Shown here: one piece after another, positions 24,523 to 32,090 of the stretch
Layout of the letters: each line of letters starts with the position of its first letter
How positions within the stretch are numbered: position 1 is the first letter of the stretch
Assembly: GCA_028226535.1 (NCBI GenBank)
Contig: JAOJEG010000004.1
Span: 1-52,492, forward strand
Direction of reading: 5' to 3'
Origin: Candidatus Pelagibacter sp.
GTDB lineage: Bacteria; Pseudomonadota; Alphaproteobacteria; Pelagibacterales; Pelagibacteraceae
DNA: 52,492 nt
Made by a program: the position numbers and the translations under genes
Notes under the pieces: generated by a model
Told to the model about the DNA's origin: nothing
The model's input: only the letters and a program-made list of their open reading frames with translations
Database searches by the model: none

Positions 24523-25314
24523 TTGTTAATGGCATTAACTGCAGTGCCTGTTGGTTTTGTTGCTGGTTTATTTGGTATAGGTGGTGGGTTAATTACAGTT
24601 CCATTTCTTTATTATATTTTTGGATCATTAGGAATTGATCAACAGTATATAATGCATTTAGCAGTTGGAACCTCTTTTTCAATAATAATTCCAACATCAG
24701 TAGTTTCAGTTCTAACCCATCATAAATTTAATGCAGTGGATTTTAAAATAGTTAAAAGCTACGGTATTTTTGTAGTTGTAGGAGTTGTTTTGGGAACAAT
24801 ATTTGCTGCAACTGTTAAAACAAAACCTCTAGTGCTTTTCTTTTCAATCGTAATATTCTTTTTAGGAATTTATTTACTTTTAATTAAAGAAAAAGAACAA
24901 AATGTAATATCTGAAATGAAACTATATTTAAAAATTATACTTGGTTCAATTGTTGGATTTATTTCAGCTATAACAGGTATAGGTGGTGCTGTAATGAATG
25001 TACCAATTCTTAAGTTTTTTGGTTATTCAATTAATAAAGCAATTGGTAGTGCAGCAGCAATTGGTTTTCTAATTGCATTGTTTGGTGCTACAGGTTTTTT
25101 TATTTCAGGAAGTTATTTAAAAACAAATTTACCTTTTAGTATTGGATTTTTAAATGTGCCAGCTTTTTTAATCTTTATTCCGATTACAACTTTTATGGCA
25201 AGATTGGGTGCAAGAACAGTTCACAAAATAGATAAAAATAAAATTAGTAAACTCCTTGGTATTTTCTTGCTAATCGTAGCAATTAAGTTTTTCTACGAAT
25301 ATATAAAATTATAA
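24523..25314 (+). CDS. TauE/SafE-family membrane transporter
   Basis: A polytopic membrane protein of about 263 residues with eight hydrophobic helices in two halves, each with a Gly-rich loop: VAGLFGIGGGLITVPFLYYIFG in the first and VGFISAITGIGGAVMNVPILKFFGY in the second. TauE/SafE proteins export or import sulfonates, sulfite or organic acids. The start is uncertain: the TTG at 24523 is used, an ATG follows at 24529, and the open frame continues upstream to 24475 as NLLNSILANEYSYFI, which resembles the normal N-terminal helix, so the true start may overlap the dusA end. Confidence 0.8.
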   Translation: MLMALTAVPVGFVAGLFGIGGGLITVPFLYYIFGSLGIDQQYIMHLAVGTSFSIIIPTSVVSVLTHHKFNAVDFKIVKSYGIFVVVGVVLGTIFAATVKTKPLVLFFSIVIFFLGIYLLLIKEKEQNVISEMKLYLKIILGSIVGFISAITGIGGAVMNVPILKFFGYSINKAIGSAAAIGFLIALFGATGFFISGSYLKTNLPFSIGFLNVPAFLIFIPITTFMARLGARTVHKIDKNKISKLLGIFLLIVAIKFFYEYIKL

Positions 25315-25316
25315 AT

Positions 25317-25718
25317 ATGTCATTTAAATTAAACAAGAAGTTTTTAAAGTCCTCACATCATATAACAGACCTTCAATTGTGTAGTATTAGGCTAAATGAT
25401 AATTCTAAATTTCCATGGTTAATTCTAATTCCTAAAAGAAATAAGATAACTGATATGAGCGATCTAAATTCTAAAGACCAAATTCAACTTATTAAAGAAA
25501 TTGTTTTTGTAAGTAAAATAATGAAACAATTATTTAAAACTTCTAAGCTCAATGTAGAAAAAATTGGAAATATTGTTCCTCAGTTGCACATACACATTAT
25601 TGCAAGAAGTAAAAAGGATAGTTCATGGCCACTATCTGTATGGGTTGTAAAAGGCAAAAGTTATTCAAAACTTGCTTTAAAAAACTTGATAGAAAAATTA
25701 AGGAAAGTACTAAAATAA
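25317..25718 (+). CDS. HIT-family protein with Q-x-H-x-H motif
   Basis: A 133-residue nucleotide-binding protein of the histidine triad superfamily. SKFPWLILIPKRNKITDMSDL is the conserved strand region, and IVPQLHIHIIARSKKDSSWP contains the triad segment. Here the first triad histidine is Gln (QLHIHII), so it belongs to the proteobacterial subgroup with that change; phosphoramidase or nucleotidyl hydrolase function is possible but unproven. The gene starts two bases after the TauE gene, and a hairpin follows its stop codon. Confidence 0.8.
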   Translation: MSFKLNKKFLKSSHHITDLQLCSIRLNDNSKFPWLILIPKRNKITDMSDLNSKDQIQLIKEIVFVSKIMKQLFKTSKLNVEKIGNIVPQLHIHIIARSKKDSSWPLSVWVVKGKSYSKLALKNLIEKLRKVLK

Positions 25719-25751
25719 AAAGAGGTGATTTCAGTCTCCCTCCATCACCTC
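25714..25751 (-). terminator. Eight-base-pair hairpin with minus-strand T tract; possible sRNA end
   Basis: GAGGTGAT at 25722-25729 pairs perfectly with ATCACCTC at 25744-25751, enclosing a 14-base loop. Read on the minus strand the stem is followed by a T-rich tail (TTTTTATTTTA), so it works as a terminator for that strand, although no minus-strand gene ends there. On the plus strand the tail is a run of A, so it does not end the HIT gene. On that strand the exposed loop contains CTCCCTCC, complementary to ribosome sites. The rest of the 25719-25909 gap is AT-rich without an open frame. Confidence 0.5.
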
Positions 25752-25810
25752 AAAAAAATTAATATCCGATTCTTTGAAAAATTATAAACACGTATAAATT
25801 GTATTTCTTA

Positions 25811-25816
25811 ATTATA
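25811..25816 (-). promoter_or_regulatory. Minus-strand -10 box upstream of the hairpin
   Basis: TATAAT on the minus strand, about 60 bases upstream of the hairpin arm and preceded by TG. A start near 25804 would give an RNA of about 90 bases ending at the hairpin. The -35 region (TTCCAT or similar) is weak. Confidence 0.3.
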
Positions 25817-25884
25817 CAGGGTTATTCTAATAATTATGGAATGATAAAAACCTAAATTAGTCGCAAAGACGCTTATAAAAATAA

Positions 25885-25896
25885 TATCAATTGATA
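25885..25896. repeat. 12-bp perfect palindrome before the coiled-coil gene
   Basis: TATCAATTGATA is a perfect inverted repeat 14 bases before the ATG at 25910. Short AT palindromes arise often by chance, so an operator role is only a possibility. Confidence 0.25.
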
Positions 25897-25909
25897 ACGT
25901 TAATTACAT

Positions 25910-27064
25910 ATGAATAAGAAAATTCATAAAAATAGTTCAAAATTAAAAAATTTCTTAAATATTAAAGAGCTGGTTCAAAAAACAAATATACCAAAAATAA
26001 TCAAAGCAAATCCAATAAATTCTGCAAAGAAATCAATAAACAAATTTTATCAAGATTATAAAAAAATTAAAGAGAGAGAAGAATTAAAAAAAGAAAAAAA
26101 AATTGAATTCGAAAAACAAAGGTTGATTAAAGAAGAAAAAAAGTTGATTCAAAAAAAAAAAATCCAGGAAGAGAAATTTGAAAAAAAACAAATAGCACTT
26201 AAGCAAAAGTTGATAAAAGATAATGAAAAACTAATTGCAAGAAATGAAGAAAAGAAGAAAAAAATTGAAGCCAAAAGGATAAAAATAGAACAACAAAAAA
26301 TTAAAGATGAAGAAACTAAAAAATTAAGAGAAGATGCTAGAAAATTAAAAGAAGAAGAGATGAGAGTAAAACTACTCGAGCGAAAAAGAAATCTTGAAGA
26401 GAAAACAGCAATTAAAATTGAGAAAATTAGATTAAAAGAAATCGAAGCCCAAAAAAGAAGAGAAGAAAAGGAAAAAGAAAAAGAAGAGATAAGAAAATTA
26501 AAATCTATTGAAAGTCAAAAAAGAAGAGAAGAAGAACAAAGAATTAGAGAAGCTGCTGCTAAACTTAAATATGAGTCTGAAAAATTAAAAGAAACAGAAG
26601 AAAGATTAAGAAATTTTGAAATTGAAAGACAACAAGAATTAGCTAGACAATTACTTAAAGAAGAAACTGAACAAAAAGCAAAAGAAGAAGAATTAAGGAT
26701 TAAAGAAAAAGAACTTAGATCTATTGAAGCAGAGCGATTACAAAAAGTTAAAGCTGACCAAGAAAGAGAAAGAGAGCTTATGCTCGAAAAAGAAAGACTC
26801 ATAAAATTAGAAAAAGAAGAGGATATAGCTAGACAAGAAAAATTTGAAGAAGAAGAGAGAATTAAACAAGAAGAATTAAGAATAAAAGAATGGGAAAGAA
26901 AATTTGATGAAGAACAAAAAATTAAAGAAGAAGCTTTAATGAAAAAATTTTATGAAGATAATACAGAAGATAATAAGCATATAGACACTAGTAAATCTGA
27001 CAAAGAATTAGATCAAAATGAAATTAATTATGAAGATTCTGATAAAGATGAAAGCTCTAAATAA
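25910..27064 (+). CDS. Lys/Glu-rich coiled-coil protein of unknown function
   Basis: A 384-residue protein almost wholly made of long, highly charged helix (residues about 50-345) with KK, EE and EEKEK runs and short heptad-like hydrophobic spacing (for example LEEKTAIKIEKIRLKEIEAQ). There is a basic N-terminal portion (NKKIHKNSSKLKNFLNIKEL) and an acidic tail (DNTEDNKHIDTSKSDKELDQ). No signal peptide, transmembrane helix or enzyme motif is visible. Similar low-complexity coiled coils appear as cytoskeletal or TolA-like linkers, but nothing fixes a function. The coding strand is strongly A-rich. ATG at 25910 is the first possible start and has no strong ribosome site. Confidence 0.72.
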   Translation: MNKKIHKNSSKLKNFLNIKELVQKTNIPKIIKANPINSAKKSINKFYQDYKKIKEREELKKEKKIEFEKQRLIKEEKKLIQKKKIQEEKFEKKQIALKQKLIKDNEKLIARNEEKKKKIEAKRIKIEQQKIKDEETKKLREDARKLKEEEMRVKLLERKRNLEEKTAIKIEKIRLKEIEAQKRREEKEKEKEEIRKLKSIESQKRREEEQRIREAAAKLKYESEKLKETEERLRNFEIERQQELARQLLKEETEQKAKEEELRIKEKELRSIEAERLQKVKADQERERELMLEKERLIKLEKEEDIARQEKFEEEERIKQEELRIKEWERKFDEEQKIKEEALMKKFYEDNTEDNKHIDTSKSDKELDQNEINYEDSDKDESSK

Positions 27065-27087
27065 TTTCTATTAATTTGTTATTTTGA

Positions 27088-27369
27088 TTAAATATTTTTT
27101 TCACAAAATTTAGATGCAAATTCGGTATCTTTATAAATATCCTCTGGTTTTGTTTAAATACAGCATTCAACTCTTCATCAGAAAATTTTTCACTTAATTT
27201 ATCAACAGTACATTGGCAGTAAGATTTACCTTTATCTGCACCCAAATACTGTTTAGAGTTTTGATAACACCCAAAATACAATTGTTGTTTATTTTGCTCA
27301 GTTAAAGCGTGACTTTTTAAGGGTATTAATAAAAAATAGAGTTAAAATTAACTTAAATTTTCTGATCAT
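27088..27369 (-). pseudogene. Small secreted Cys-containing protein disrupted by two compensating frameshifts
   Basis: A 282-base region on the minus strand reads as one protein of 93 residues if one T is removed at the T6 tract (A6 on the plus strand, 27331-27336) and one A is added in the A4 tract (T4 on the plus strand, 27148-27151). The ATG at 27369 overlaps pgm by 17 bases and gives MIRKFKLILT; the repaired protein continues LFLLIPLKSHA (signal peptide, ending at residue 21), then a Cys-containing domain with C34, C51, C53 and C89 and the segment CTVDKLSEKFSDEEL, ending EFASKFCEKNI. The stop codon at 27088-27090 is in frame with the ATG, and unlike the raw middle-frame ORF does not overlap the coiled-coil gene. 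Either a decaying gene or sequence errors; not recognised by family. Confidence 0.72.
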
Positions 27370-28807
27370 ATTCACCAACTTTTCCAGTTTTTTGAAGTAA
27401 ATCGTCAATAAAATCAAAGATTTTCTTCTTCCGATCATCTGAGGTTGGGCTTTCTGTTACGATTACTAATGAAGGTTTATTCGAAGAAGCTCTAATTAGT
27501 CCCCATGAGCCATCTTCAAAAGAAAATCTTACTCCATTGACTGTTAGAATTTCAGTAATTACCTGTTCATCAATCAGGGTTTTGTTATCTTTTATTTCTT
27601 CAACTTGATTAACTAATTCTTCAACTACTTGATATTTTTCCTCGTCTTTACAGAAGGGAGCCATTGTAGGAGTTTGATAAGTATTCGGTAGATCATTAAT
27701 AATTTCACTCATCATTTTATTTTGATTATCTAATAGATGACATACGTGAATAGCTGAATTAATTCCGTCATCGTAACCGTATCCTAAAGGTTGATTAAAA
27801 AAGAAATGACCACTTTTCTCAAACCCTGCTAATGCTTTTTCAGTATTAACTTTTCTTTTAATATGAGAATGTCCTGTCTTCCAATAAACAGTTTCACAAT
27901 TATTTTCTAATAAAACTTTATCTTTTGAATATAATCCTGTTGATTTTACATCTACAATAAATTTAGAATTTTTATGTTTTGTAGATAAGTTTCTTGCAAT
28001 TAATAGACCAATCTTATCAGAAAATATTTCATTACCCTCATTATCAATTACACCAACTCTATCTCCATCACCATCAAAACCAAATCCTATATCTGCATTA
28101 TTATCTTTTACAGCCTTTGCTATTGCATGTAGCATCTCAAGATCTTCAGGATTTGGATTATATTTTGGAAAAGTCCAATCTAATTCACAATCAAGCTCGA
28201 TGACCTCACAACCAATACCTCTTAAAATATCAGGAGCAAAAACTCCTGCTGTACCATTACCACAAGCAACAACTGCTTTTAATTTTTTGTTAATCTTATT
28301 GCCATTGATTAAATCATCTTTATAAACTTGTTGAAAATTTTCTACTTGCTTCTCATTACCCTCACCATTAGAGAATTTTTTATTTAAAGTGATATCCTTT
28401 AACTCTTTCATTTCATCACCAGCATGAGTTAAACCTTTTTTGATACCCATTTTTACACCAGTCCAACCATTTTCATTATGGCTTGCAGTAACCATTGCTA
28501 CGGCATCTGCATCTAAATTAAATTGTGCAAAATAAACCATTGGAGATAAAGAAAGACCCACATCTTCAATATGACAGCCTGTTGAGACTAAACCTTTTTT
28601 GAGAGCACTTTTTATTTCTTCACTGTAGGATCTATAATCGTGTCCAACGATTACTCTTGGATTCTCTTTTTGAGTATGTTTTTTTATTTGAGTTCCTAGA
28701 CCTTTACCAAGATTCGCGATTCCTTCTTTGTTTATGTCTTTTTCATACAACCAGCGAGCGTCATATTCTCTAAAACCGTATGGATCTATTTTTATATTTT
28801 GATTCAT
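27353..28807 (-). CDS. Phosphomannomutase/phosphoglucomutase
   Basis: An alpha-D-phosphohexomutase of 484 residues. The phosphoserine loop is VTASHNENGWTGVK, the metal loop is FGFDGDGDRVGVID, the sugar loop has GFEKSGHFFFNQ, and the phosphate-binding tail is VTESPTSDDRK. The sequence is closest to the AlgC/ManB type, interconverting mannose-6- and mannose-1-phosphate or glucose phosphates for glycan precursors. GlmM-type proteins have a different loop, so this probably does not supply glucosamine-1-phosphate. It is divergent from nrdA; its 3' end overlaps a disrupted small gene by 17 bases. Confidence 0.88.
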   Translation of the reverse strand: MNQNIKIDPYGFREYDARWLYEKDINKEGIANLGKGLGTQIKKHTQKENPRVIVGHDYRSYSEEIKSALKKGLVSTGCHIEDVGLSLSPMVYFAQFNLDADAVAMVTASHNENGWTGVKMGIKKGLTHAGDEMKELKDITLNKKFSNGEGNEKQVENFQQVYKDDLINGNKINKKLKAVVACGNGTAGVFAPDILRGIGCEVIELDCELDWTFPKYNPNPEDLEMLHAIAKAVKDNNADIGFGFDGDGDRVGVIDNEGNEIFSDKIGLLIARNLSTKHKNSKFIVDVKSTGLYSKDKVLLENNCETVYWKTGHSHIKRKVNTEKALAGFEKSGHFFFNQPLGYGYDDGINSAIHVCHLLDNQNKMMSEIINDLPNTYQTPTMAPFCKDEEKYQVVEELVNQVEEIKDNKTLIDEQVITEILTVNGVRFSFEDGSWGLIRASSNKPSLVIVTESPTSDDRKKKIFDFIDDLLQKTGKVGEYDQKI

Positions 28808-28886
28808 CTGTTAATTACTTAACCTTTTTTAAATTTTTTTATTGAAATATATTTTGTCGCGTTCTATAAATGTTCTGTTGAATAGC

Positions 28887-28932
28887 TGTTTATATAGTAT
28901 ATTAACAACAAACGCATACAACATATAGTTGT
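28887..28932. promoter_or_regulatory. Candidate NrdR-like box pair upstream of nrdAB
   Basis: Two similar sites, TGTTTATATAGTATA at 28887-28901 and ACAACATATAGTTGT at 28918-28932, share ATATAGT and sit 31 bases apart, the usual three-turn spacing of NrdR boxes. The second is a near palindrome and overlaps the likely -35 of the nrdA promoter. NrdR represses ribonucleotide reductase genes in many bacteria. The sites deviate from the published consensus, so this is tentative. Confidence 0.45.
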
Positions 28933-28957
28933 TTTCGTCACAATAACAAAATATAGT
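28929..28957 (+). promoter_or_regulatory. Candidate promoter of nrdAB
   Basis: TTGTTT at 28929-28934 and TATAGT at 28952-28957 are 17 bases apart. A start about seven bases on falls at or next to the ATG (28965), and no ribosome site precedes it, so nrdA mRNA may be leaderless. The remainder of the 28808-28964 gap holds the two ATATAGT boxes. Confidence 0.45.
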
Positions 28958-28964
28958 ATTAATT

Positions 28965-30902
28965 ATGAATAAGATTCTATCACAGGCCCTAAAGAAAGCT
29001 GTCTCTGAATATAGCCCAGAAGTTAAAGAAGTTTCAAAAGGAAATAGACCTGATCTATTTTCTTTAAGTACTGAAACAGAACTATTTCAAAATGATAAAG
29101 GAATTATAATTAAGATCGACAGATCCAAAGATGCAAACTTAACTGACTTTGGTAAAGCAACATTAAAAGATAGATACCTAGGTCACAACGAATCTTTTCA
29201 AGATTTATTTGCACGTGTTGCAAGTTCATATGCTGATGACAATTTACATGCACAAAGAATTTATAATTATATAAGCAACCTATGGTTCATGCCTGCAACA
29301 CCAGTTTTATCTAATGGGGGAACTAAAAGAGGATTACCTATTTCATGTTTTTTAAATGAAGCTTCAGATAGCTTAGGAGGAATTCTTGATCTTTGGAGTG
29401 AAAATGTTTGGTTAGCTGCAAAAGGTGGTGGTATAGGAAGTTACTGGGGTAACCTTAGATCTATTGGTGAAAAAATTGGTAAAGTTGGAAAAACATCTGG
29501 GATAATACCTTTTATTAAAGTTATGGATTCTTTAACCATGGCAATTAGCCAAGGCTCTTTAAGAAGAGGATCTGCCGCTTGTTATCTGCCAGTTGATCAT
29601 CCTGAAATTGAAGAATTTATTGAAATGAGAAGACCTACAGGTGGTGATCCAAATAGAAAAGCTTTAAACCTACATCATGGTGTTTTACTTTCAGATGCTT
29701 TTATGAGAGCTGTTGAAACTGATGAACAATGGGCCCTAAAAAGTCCTGCAGATGGTACGGTTCAACAAACAATATCAGCAAGAAATTTATGGATTAGATT
29801 GTTAACTGCAAGAATTGAAACGGGTGAGCCTTATATTATTTATATTGATACAGTTAACAGATTAATTCCCCAACATCACAAACTTGCTAACCTAACTGTT
29901 AAGACATCAAATCTATGTAGCGAAATAACTTTACCTACAGGAATTGATAAAGATGGAAGAGACAGAACAGCTGTTTGTTGCTTATCATCACTTAATTTAG
30001 AAAAGTATGATGAATGGAAAGATGATCCAGATATAATCAGTGATGTAATGAGATTTTTAGATAATGTTCTAACTGATTTTATAAAAAAAGCTCCAGACCA
30101 ATTTAAAGATGCAAAATATTCTGCAGAAAGAGAAAGAAGTGTTGGATTGGGTGTAATGGGTTTTCATTCATTCTTACAAAAAAATAGAATTCCACTTGAG
30201 TCTGTGATGGCAAAATCTTGGAATAAAAAAATATTCAAACAAATTGATGAACAAGTTAACAAAGCTTCAAAAGATTTAGCTGAAGAAAGAGGAGCTTGTC
30301 CAGATGCAGCTGAGTATGGATATCAAGAAAGATTTTCAAATAAAACAGCAATCGCCCCAACCGCTTCAATATCTATTATTTGTGGCGGCGCATCACCAGG
30401 AGTAGAGCCAGTTGCAGCTAACAGCTATACACATAAAACTTTATCTGGTTCATTTAATGTAAGAAATAGGTATTTAGAAGAAATATTAGAAAGTCATGGA
30501 AAAAATGACGATGAAACTTGGTCTAGTATCACAACTAATCAAGGTTCGGTATCTCATTTAGATTTTTTAACCGATTTAGAAAAAGATGTATTTAAAACTG
30601 CATTTGAATTAAATCAAAAGTGGATCATTGAGTTGAGTGGAGACAGAACTCCATACATATCACAAGCTCAATCGGTTAATTTATTTTTACCAGCTGATGT
30701 TCACAAAAGAGAGTTACATAAAATTCATTTTGATGCTTGGAAAAAAGGTTTGAAGAGCCTTTACTACTGTAGATCAAAATCAATTCAAAGAGCTGAAAAT
30801 ATCAATGATGCAAAATCAACAGATGTTTTAGCTAACGTTTATAAAAACAAAGCAACCAAAACAGAAGAACCAGAATACGAGGAGTGCCTATCATGTCAGT
30901 AG
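28965..30902 (+). CDS. nrdA: Class Ia ribonucleotide reductase large subunit, no ATP-cone
   Basis: Reduces ribonucleoside diphosphates to deoxy forms. The redox cysteine is C128 in GLPISCFLN, its partner lies in AVCCLSSLN (338-339), and the radical cysteine is C318 in SNLCSEI with Glu320; the tyrosine pair is in SLYYCRSKS, and the swinging tail ends ECLSCQ. Length is 645 against about 760 for E. coli NrdA. It begins directly near the catalytic barrel and has no N-terminal ATP-cone, so dATP feedback through that domain is absent. The gene overlaps nrdB by ten bases. Control is through the boxes upstream. Confidence 0.93.
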   Translation: MNKILSQALKKAVSEYSPEVKEVSKGNRPDLFSLSTETELFQNDKGIIIKIDRSKDANLTDFGKATLKDRYLGHNESFQDLFARVASSYADDNLHAQRIYNYISNLWFMPATPVLSNGGTKRGLPISCFLNEASDSLGGILDLWSENVWLAAKGGGIGSYWGNLRSIGEKIGKVGKTSGIIPFIKVMDSLTMAISQGSLRRGSAACYLPVDHPEIEEFIEMRRPTGGDPNRKALNLHHGVLLSDAFMRAVETDEQWALKSPADGTVQQTISARNLWIRLLTARIETGEPYIIYIDTVNRLIPQHHKLANLTVKTSNLCSEITLPTGIDKDGRDRTAVCCLSSLNLEKYDEWKDDPDIISDVMRFLDNVLTDFIKKAPDQFKDAKYSAERERSVGLGVMGFHSFLQKNRIPLESVMAKSWNKKIFKQIDEQVNKASKDLAEERGACPDAAEYGYQERFSNKTAIAPTASISIICGGASPGVEPVAANSYTHKTLSGSFNVRNRYLEEILESHGKNDDETWSSITTNQGSVSHLDFLTDLEKDVFKTAFELNQKWIIELSGDRTPYISQAQSVNLFLPADVHKRELHKIHFDAWKKGLKSLYYCRSKSIQRAENINDAKSTDVLANVYKNKATKTEEPEYEECLSCQ

Positions 30903-31906
30903 CAGAAAAAATAAAACAAGAAATTATTCAACCACAAAAAAATAACAATGGTTTGCTAGTAGGCAATCCTGTCTATAAGCCATTTAGATATCCATGGTGT
31001 TATGATGCGTGGTTAACTCAACAAAGAATTCACTGGCTACCAGAGGAAGTGCCACTTGGTGATGATGTTAGAGATTGGCAAAAAAATCTAAGTGCATCAG
31101 AAAAAAATTTATTAACTCAAATTTTTAGATTTTTTACTCAAGCTGATGTTGAAGTAAGTAACTGTTATATCAGACATTACATGAACGTGTTTAAACCAAC
31201 TGAAGTTTTAATGATGATGTCAGCTTTTGCTTCCATGGAAACAGTTCATATCGCAGCTTACTCTCATTTGTTAGATACAATTGGAATGCCAGAGTCTGAA
31301 TACTCAGCTTTCATGAAATATAAAGAGATGAAAGACAAGTATGATTACATGCAAGGTTTTGATGTTAAATCAAATCACGATATTGCAAAAACAATAGCTG
31401 TATTTAGTGCTTTCACTGAAGGGTTACAGTTGTTTGCAAGTTTTGCAATCCTTTTAAATTTTCCAAGACACAACAAGATGAAGGGAATGGGGCAGATCGT
31501 TACTTGGTCTGTTAGAGATGAAACTCTGCATTGTAATTCCATGATAAGATTGTTTAAAGATTTTATTAAAGAAAATCCTGAAACATGGACGCCTGAACTT
31601 AAAAAAGAACTTTATCAAGCGTGCAGAACTATCATTGAGCATGAAGATGCTTTTATTGATTTAGCTTTTGAGATGGGCCCAATGGAAGGTTTAACCGCTC
31701 AAGAAGTTAAGGATTATATTAGATTTATTGCTAACAGAAGACTTGATCAATTAGGTTTGGATGCAATTTATGATGTACAGAAAAACCCTTTGACTTGGTT
31801 AGATACGATGCTTAATGCGGTAGAACACATGAACTTCTTTGAAGGTCGTGCCACAGAATATTCTAAAGCATCAACTCAAGGTACTTGGACAGAGGCATTT
31901 AGTTAA
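30893..31906 (+). CDS. nrdB: Class Ia ribonucleotide reductase small (radical) subunit
   Basis: Carries the tyrosyl radical and di-iron site, 337 residues. D85, E116, H119 and Y123 align by spacing with D84, E115, H118 and Y122 of E. coli NrdB; further ligands sit in FTEGLQLFASF and SVRDETLHCNSMI. The Tyr makes it class Ia, not the Phe class Ic type. The ATG at 30893 is chosen over a GTG at 30884 because GAGGAG (30880-30885) is a good ribosome site eight bases before that ATG and covers the GTG. It lies within the end of nrdA, so translation is coupled. No ATP-cone is present here either. Confidence 0.93.
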   Translation: MSVAEKIKQEIIQPQKNNNGLLVGNPVYKPFRYPWCYDAWLTQQRIHWLPEEVPLGDDVRDWQKNLSASEKNLLTQIFRFFTQADVEVSNCYIRHYMNVFKPTEVLMMMSAFASMETVHIAAYSHLLDTIGMPESEYSAFMKYKEMKDKYDYMQGFDVKSNHDIAKTIAVFSAFTEGLQLFASFAILLNFPRHNKMKGMGQIVTWSVRDETLHCNSMIRLFKDFIKENPETWTPELKKELYQACRTIIEHEDAFIDLAFEMGPMEGLTAQEVKDYIRFIANRRLDQLGLDAIYDVQKNPLTWLDTMLNAVEHMNFFEGRATEYSKASTQGTWTEAFS

Positions 31907-31915
31907 TCTAGATTA

Positions 31916-32089
31916 ATGTTTAAATTGCTATCAAGCATTTTTATTTTAATAATAACAACTGGCTGCAATACAGTTACAGGAAGTATCGAAGGCACTGCCT
32001 TAGGTGTGGTTAAGGATGTTAAAACCACATATCATTACTCAACTTGTATTTTTACTAAAACCCAGTGTGGTGATTTAGATTTAGATTAG
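31916..32089 (+). CDS. Small entericidin-like lipoprotein, 57 residues
   Basis: A short frame begins ATG at 31916, nine bases after the nrdB stop, and gives MFKLLSSIFILIITTGCNTV: a positive start, hydrophobic core and a lipobox (TTGC, Cys17) for signal peptidase II. The next residues, NTVTGSIEGTALGVVKDVKT, resemble the entericidin/EcnB style small lipoprotein, and a tail holds two more cysteines (STCIFTKTQC) and ends DLDLD. It is too short for many gene finders. Role is unknown; entericidins are small envelope lipoproteins tied to stress. It converges with prpC, whose stop is one base away. Confidence 0.72.
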   Translation: MFKLLSSIFILIITTGCNTVTGSIEGTALGVVKDVKTTYHYSTCIFTKTQCGDLDLD

Positions 32090-32090
32090 G

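Noticed and set aside
25722..25751. Plus-strand terminator after the HIT gene
   Set aside because: The stem is followed by A residues, not T, on the plus strand; only the minus-strand orientation has a terminator-like tail.
27057..27281. A 74-residue minus-strand frame with TTG start as a real gene
   Set aside because: It is the middle frame of the disrupted gene; it lacks the signal peptide, overlaps the coiled-coil gene, and its tail is not in the frame that matches the rest.
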